Assembly (NCBI GenBank): GCA_964464925.1
Contig: CAYXLI010000069.1
Coordinates: 1 to 7,398 of the forward strand
DNA: 7,398 nucleotides
DNA from: CAYXLI01 sp964464925
Lineage (GTDB): Bacteria; Acidobacteriota; Terriglobia; Bryobacterales; Bryobacteraceae
Direction: 5' to 3'
A model generated the notes under the pieces. It ran no database searches. It was not told the origin of the DNA and saw only the letters and a program-made list of their open reading frames with translations. Every line of letters starts with the position of its first letter. The first letter of the stretch is position 1. The position numbers and the translations under genes are program-made. Shown here piece after piece: positions 6,643 to 7,398 of the stretch.

Positions 6643-6668
6643 AATAAATCCACGCAGCGGTGGAGATT
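6643..6668 (-). terminator. Possible terminator after the mgtC remnant
   Basis: On the minus strand TCCAC (6664-6660) and GTGGA (6653-6649) form a stem around a six-base loop and are followed by TTTATT (6648-6643). The hairpin starts about 25 bases after the mgtC stop codon (6690) on the same strand, the expected place for a Rho-independent terminator. The stem is only five base pairs, so the call is tentative. Confidence 0.4.
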
Positions 6669-6689
6669 TTACGCTGGTCCCAACATTGC

Positions 6690-7314
6690 CTAGTCGAGGA
6701 CTTGAGAATGCACTGCCCAGCTAACCGAACTCACTCCCGCTTCTAGGGACAGCCTCACCACAAGCTGTTCGAGGGGCTCGTCCTGGCCGCCCAATCCCCT
6801 AATCTGTGCAGTAACCTTCATTTTCGACGTGCCTTCGGTGTCCTCGCTCCGCAGTGCGGTCAGCGTAAGCGCACTGCGGGACATTGCCTGTAACATTAGC
6901 GCCCGCATGTGGGCTTCATCTTCGGGACGACAAATCAATTCGAACGCATATTTAACTTCCTGTTCTTCCCCGGTTGTTTGGGCGGGATAAAGGCGATATG
7001 CGAGTGGGCGAAGCACGATATTTGTAAGGAGCACGGGCGAGTGCGAGGACTAAGGCATGTAGTGGGTTTCCAAGACCGGAAATCGCGCCGATCGCTGCTG
7101 AACACCAGATGGTTGCGGCGGTGTTGAGCCCGCGAATGCTGCCCGCTTCTTTAAAGATCACTCCCGCGCCGAGGAACCCAACTCCGGACACAACGTATGA
7201 GACGATCTGGGCCTCACTGCGGGAGGTATCGCGAACCATGAATGCGCACATTACGAAGGCGGCGGCGCCCGCAGCGACTAAAGCAGTGGTGCGCGTGCCC
7301 GCCATGCGCTGCCC
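6690..7314 (-). pseudogene. Broken MgtC/SapB-family membrane protein
   Basis: Two minus-strand frames together give an MgtC/SapB protein. The first (from about 7314; ATG at 7305) reads QRMAGTRTTALVAAGAAAFV, then IVSYVVSGVGFLGAGVIF, then SIRGLNTAATIWCSAAIGAISG, the most conserved MgtC motifs and several membrane helices. The second (7034-6690) reads LLTNIVLRPLAYRLYP and then a soluble ACT-like C-terminal domain ending SVSWAVHSQVLD. They join if one base is removed from the GGG at 7035-7037, so a single-base insertion breaks the gene. The first membrane helix and the GLERE-type motif expected before QRMAG are absent: an in-frame TGA lies at 7323-7321 and upstream sequence does not resemble MgtC. 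MgtC-type inner-membrane proteins matter for growth in low magnesium and, in pathogens, inside host cells. This copy should be non-functional unless the frameshift is a sequencing error, and the missing N-terminus argues against error as the only cause. Confidence 0.8.
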
Positions 7315-7398
7315 GTTGGGTCAAATATTCAGAACTGGTTCAAAATCAGAAACGTGAGAGGATGCAGGCTGGATGAGAACAGGCTATCAAGTGTCCCG
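7315..7398. other. Unassigned sequence replacing the mgtC 5' end
   Basis: No gene can be supported in these 84 bases. They lie exactly where the first ~30-40 codons of mgtC should be, which suggests an insertion or deletion junction close to 7315. If it is the edge of another mobile element, the rest lies beyond the window. Confidence 0.3.

Noticed and set aside
6414..6653. 79-residue minus-strand open frame
   Set aside because: No ribosome binding site or family resemblance, and it runs through the inverted repeat, so it is likely a chance frame.

Overview
The window looks like the edge of a decaying, plasmid-derived genomic island in a GC-rich Gram-negative-type bacterium. The integrase-core transposase and the MgtC/SapB remnant resemble copies I associate with soil Acidobacteriota (Solibacter-type genomes). 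That taxonomic guess rests on memory of family members and is weak; no rRNA or housekeeping gene is present to anchor it.

Layout. Positions 1-50 carry two direct copies of a 12-mer that look like the end of an insertion sequence. Positions 64-108 (minus strand) are the 3' half of a tRNA-Gly(CCC) gene, from the anticodon loop to CCA, with no 5' half. This is the usual scar of tyrosine-recombinase integration into a tRNA gene, and its orientation places the island to the right. A tandem 9-mer at 211-228 could be integrase arm sites or plasmid iterons. Next come a full-length RepA-family replication initiator (258-1277, plus) and, convergent to it, a frameshifted ParB fragment (about 1318-1611, minus). 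Both are remains of a plasmid or integrative element. A dead integrase-core transposase (1654-2722, plus; internal TGA and a frameshift) lies between this replication/partition module and the next one.

The most interesting part is a minus-strand pair read from right to left. A strong sigma70-type promoter (6173-6201) and a GGAG ribosome binding site precede a secreted Sel1-repeat protein (6118-4892). After a 101-nt gap with a GC hairpin comes a 643-residue Sec-exported protein (4790-2859). Its C-terminus has a papain-like Cys/His/Asp signature of the kind found in polymorphic-toxin and glutamine-deamidase domains. I read this as a candidate exported effector with a co-transcribed Sel1 partner (immunity, adaptor or stabiliser), but the pairing is inferred from position only.

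Further right, 6202-6689 holds no recognisable gene, but it has a perfect 14-bp inverted repeat and other hairpins. The window ends in a broken mgtC/sapB gene (about 7314-6690, minus) with a one-base frameshift. Its N-terminal part is replaced by unassigned sequence up to 7398.
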